The position numbers and the translations under genes are program-made. A stretch of 7,374 nucleotides of DNA from Candidatus Calidifonticultor daggyaiensis (GTDB lineage Bacteria; Actinomycetota; Humimicrobiia; Humimicrobiales; Humimicrobiaceae), in contig JACVJA010000067.1 in the NCBI GenBank assembly GCA_015661035.1, forward strand, positions 1 through 7,374, given 5' to 3'. Below are positions 7,216 to 7,374 of this stretch, in pieces. The stretch's first letter is position 1. Every line of letters starts with the position of its first letter. The notes under the pieces were generated by a model. It saw nothing but the letters and a program-made list of their open reading frames with translations. It had not been told where the DNA came from and made no database searches.

Positions 7216-7346
7216 AGGTGTGTATAATTTGATAAAAGTCGCAATCCAATTTAAGCTTGGAAGTCATTCTGACTTTATAGAAATAGAATGAAAACAAGTA
7301 TTAAGTTTAAGTCGCAATCCAATTTAAGCTTGGAAGTCATTCTGAC

Positions 7347-7374
7347 CGCTACCTTATTTTTACCGCTTATTTAT
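7347..7374. other. Partial spacer or start of leader at the window edge
   Basis: Twenty-eight bases follow the last visible repeat. They are shorter than any spacer here, so it cannot be told whether they are the start of another spacer or of the leader. They do not resemble any other spacer in the array. Confidence 0.5.

Larger units (their letters stand above)
5528..7346 (-). CRISPR. Type III CRISPR array, 24 repeats and 23 spacers
   Basis: The 36-bp repeat begins GTCGCAATCC and ends TTCTGAC on the plus strand. Repeats start at 5528, 5607, 5688, 5763, 5837, 5915, 5993, 6073, 6154, 6230, 6304, 6385, 6463, 6545, 6622, 6699, 6775, 6856, 6930, 7003, 7082, 7160, 7238 and 7311. All are identical except the one at 5528 (first three bases AAT instead of GTC) and the one at 7003 (C to A at 7021). 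Spacers are all different, 37-46 bp. The array is read on the minus strand: there the repeat has hairpin CCAA-GCTTAAA-TTGG followed by exactly eight bases ATTGCGAC, which fits a Cas6-made 5' handle. The decayed repeats lie at the left end, and the cas operon is on the same strand. The leader should be to the right of the window, and the newest spacers nearest the right edge. The array may continue past 7346. Confidence 0.98.

Overview
The window is one end of a type III CRISPR-Cas locus from a very AT-rich bacterium. All the genes are on the minus strand, and three of the four start sites have a clear AGGAGG ribosome binding site. This suggests a low-GC bacterium of the Firmicutes/Fusobacteria/spirochaete kind, but the sequence alone does not fix the taxon.

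Layout, read in the direction of transcription (right to left). From 7374 down to about 5528 lies a CRISPR array with 24 repeats of 36 bp and 23 complete, all different spacers of 37-46 bp. It is followed at 5475-5510 by one more decayed repeat. From 5474 to 4840 is an AT-rich stretch without genes. It holds a 14-bp-arm inverted repeat (5023-5087), a 20-bp AT palindrome (5344-5363) and, just before the genes, a good housekeeping-type promoter (4880-4909). Then comes a tightly spaced operon: a CARF-HEPN ribonuclease of the Csm6/Csx1 superfamily (4839-3580), the crRNA-processing enzyme cas6 (3551-2550), cas10 of the Csm1 type (2535-40), and the first codons of a further gene, probably csm2 (35-1), cut by the window edge. 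No cas1/cas2, reverse transcriptase or remaining csm genes are visible.

How the parts fit. Cas6 should cut the array transcript at a small CCAA/TTGG hairpin in each repeat. Cutting at the base of that hairpin leaves exactly eight bases, ATTGCGAC, the size and style of 5' handle expected for type III crRNAs. That, the decayed repeats at the left end and the shared strand with the cas genes all say the array is transcribed right to left, so its leader lies beyond the right edge. Cas10 keeps both an HD motif and the GGDD cyclase motif, so it should make cyclic oligoadenylate on target RNA binding. The CARF-HEPN protein, with its TGGTK ligand-site motif and RNxxxH-type RNase motif, is the expected receiver of that signal.

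The most unusual signal is spacer 22 (7196-7237). It carries an inverted 15-of-16 match to the CRISPR repeat itself, covering the Cas6 stem strand and the handle. A second signal is that several spacers contain perfect short inverted repeats that look like terminators or operators of the invaders.
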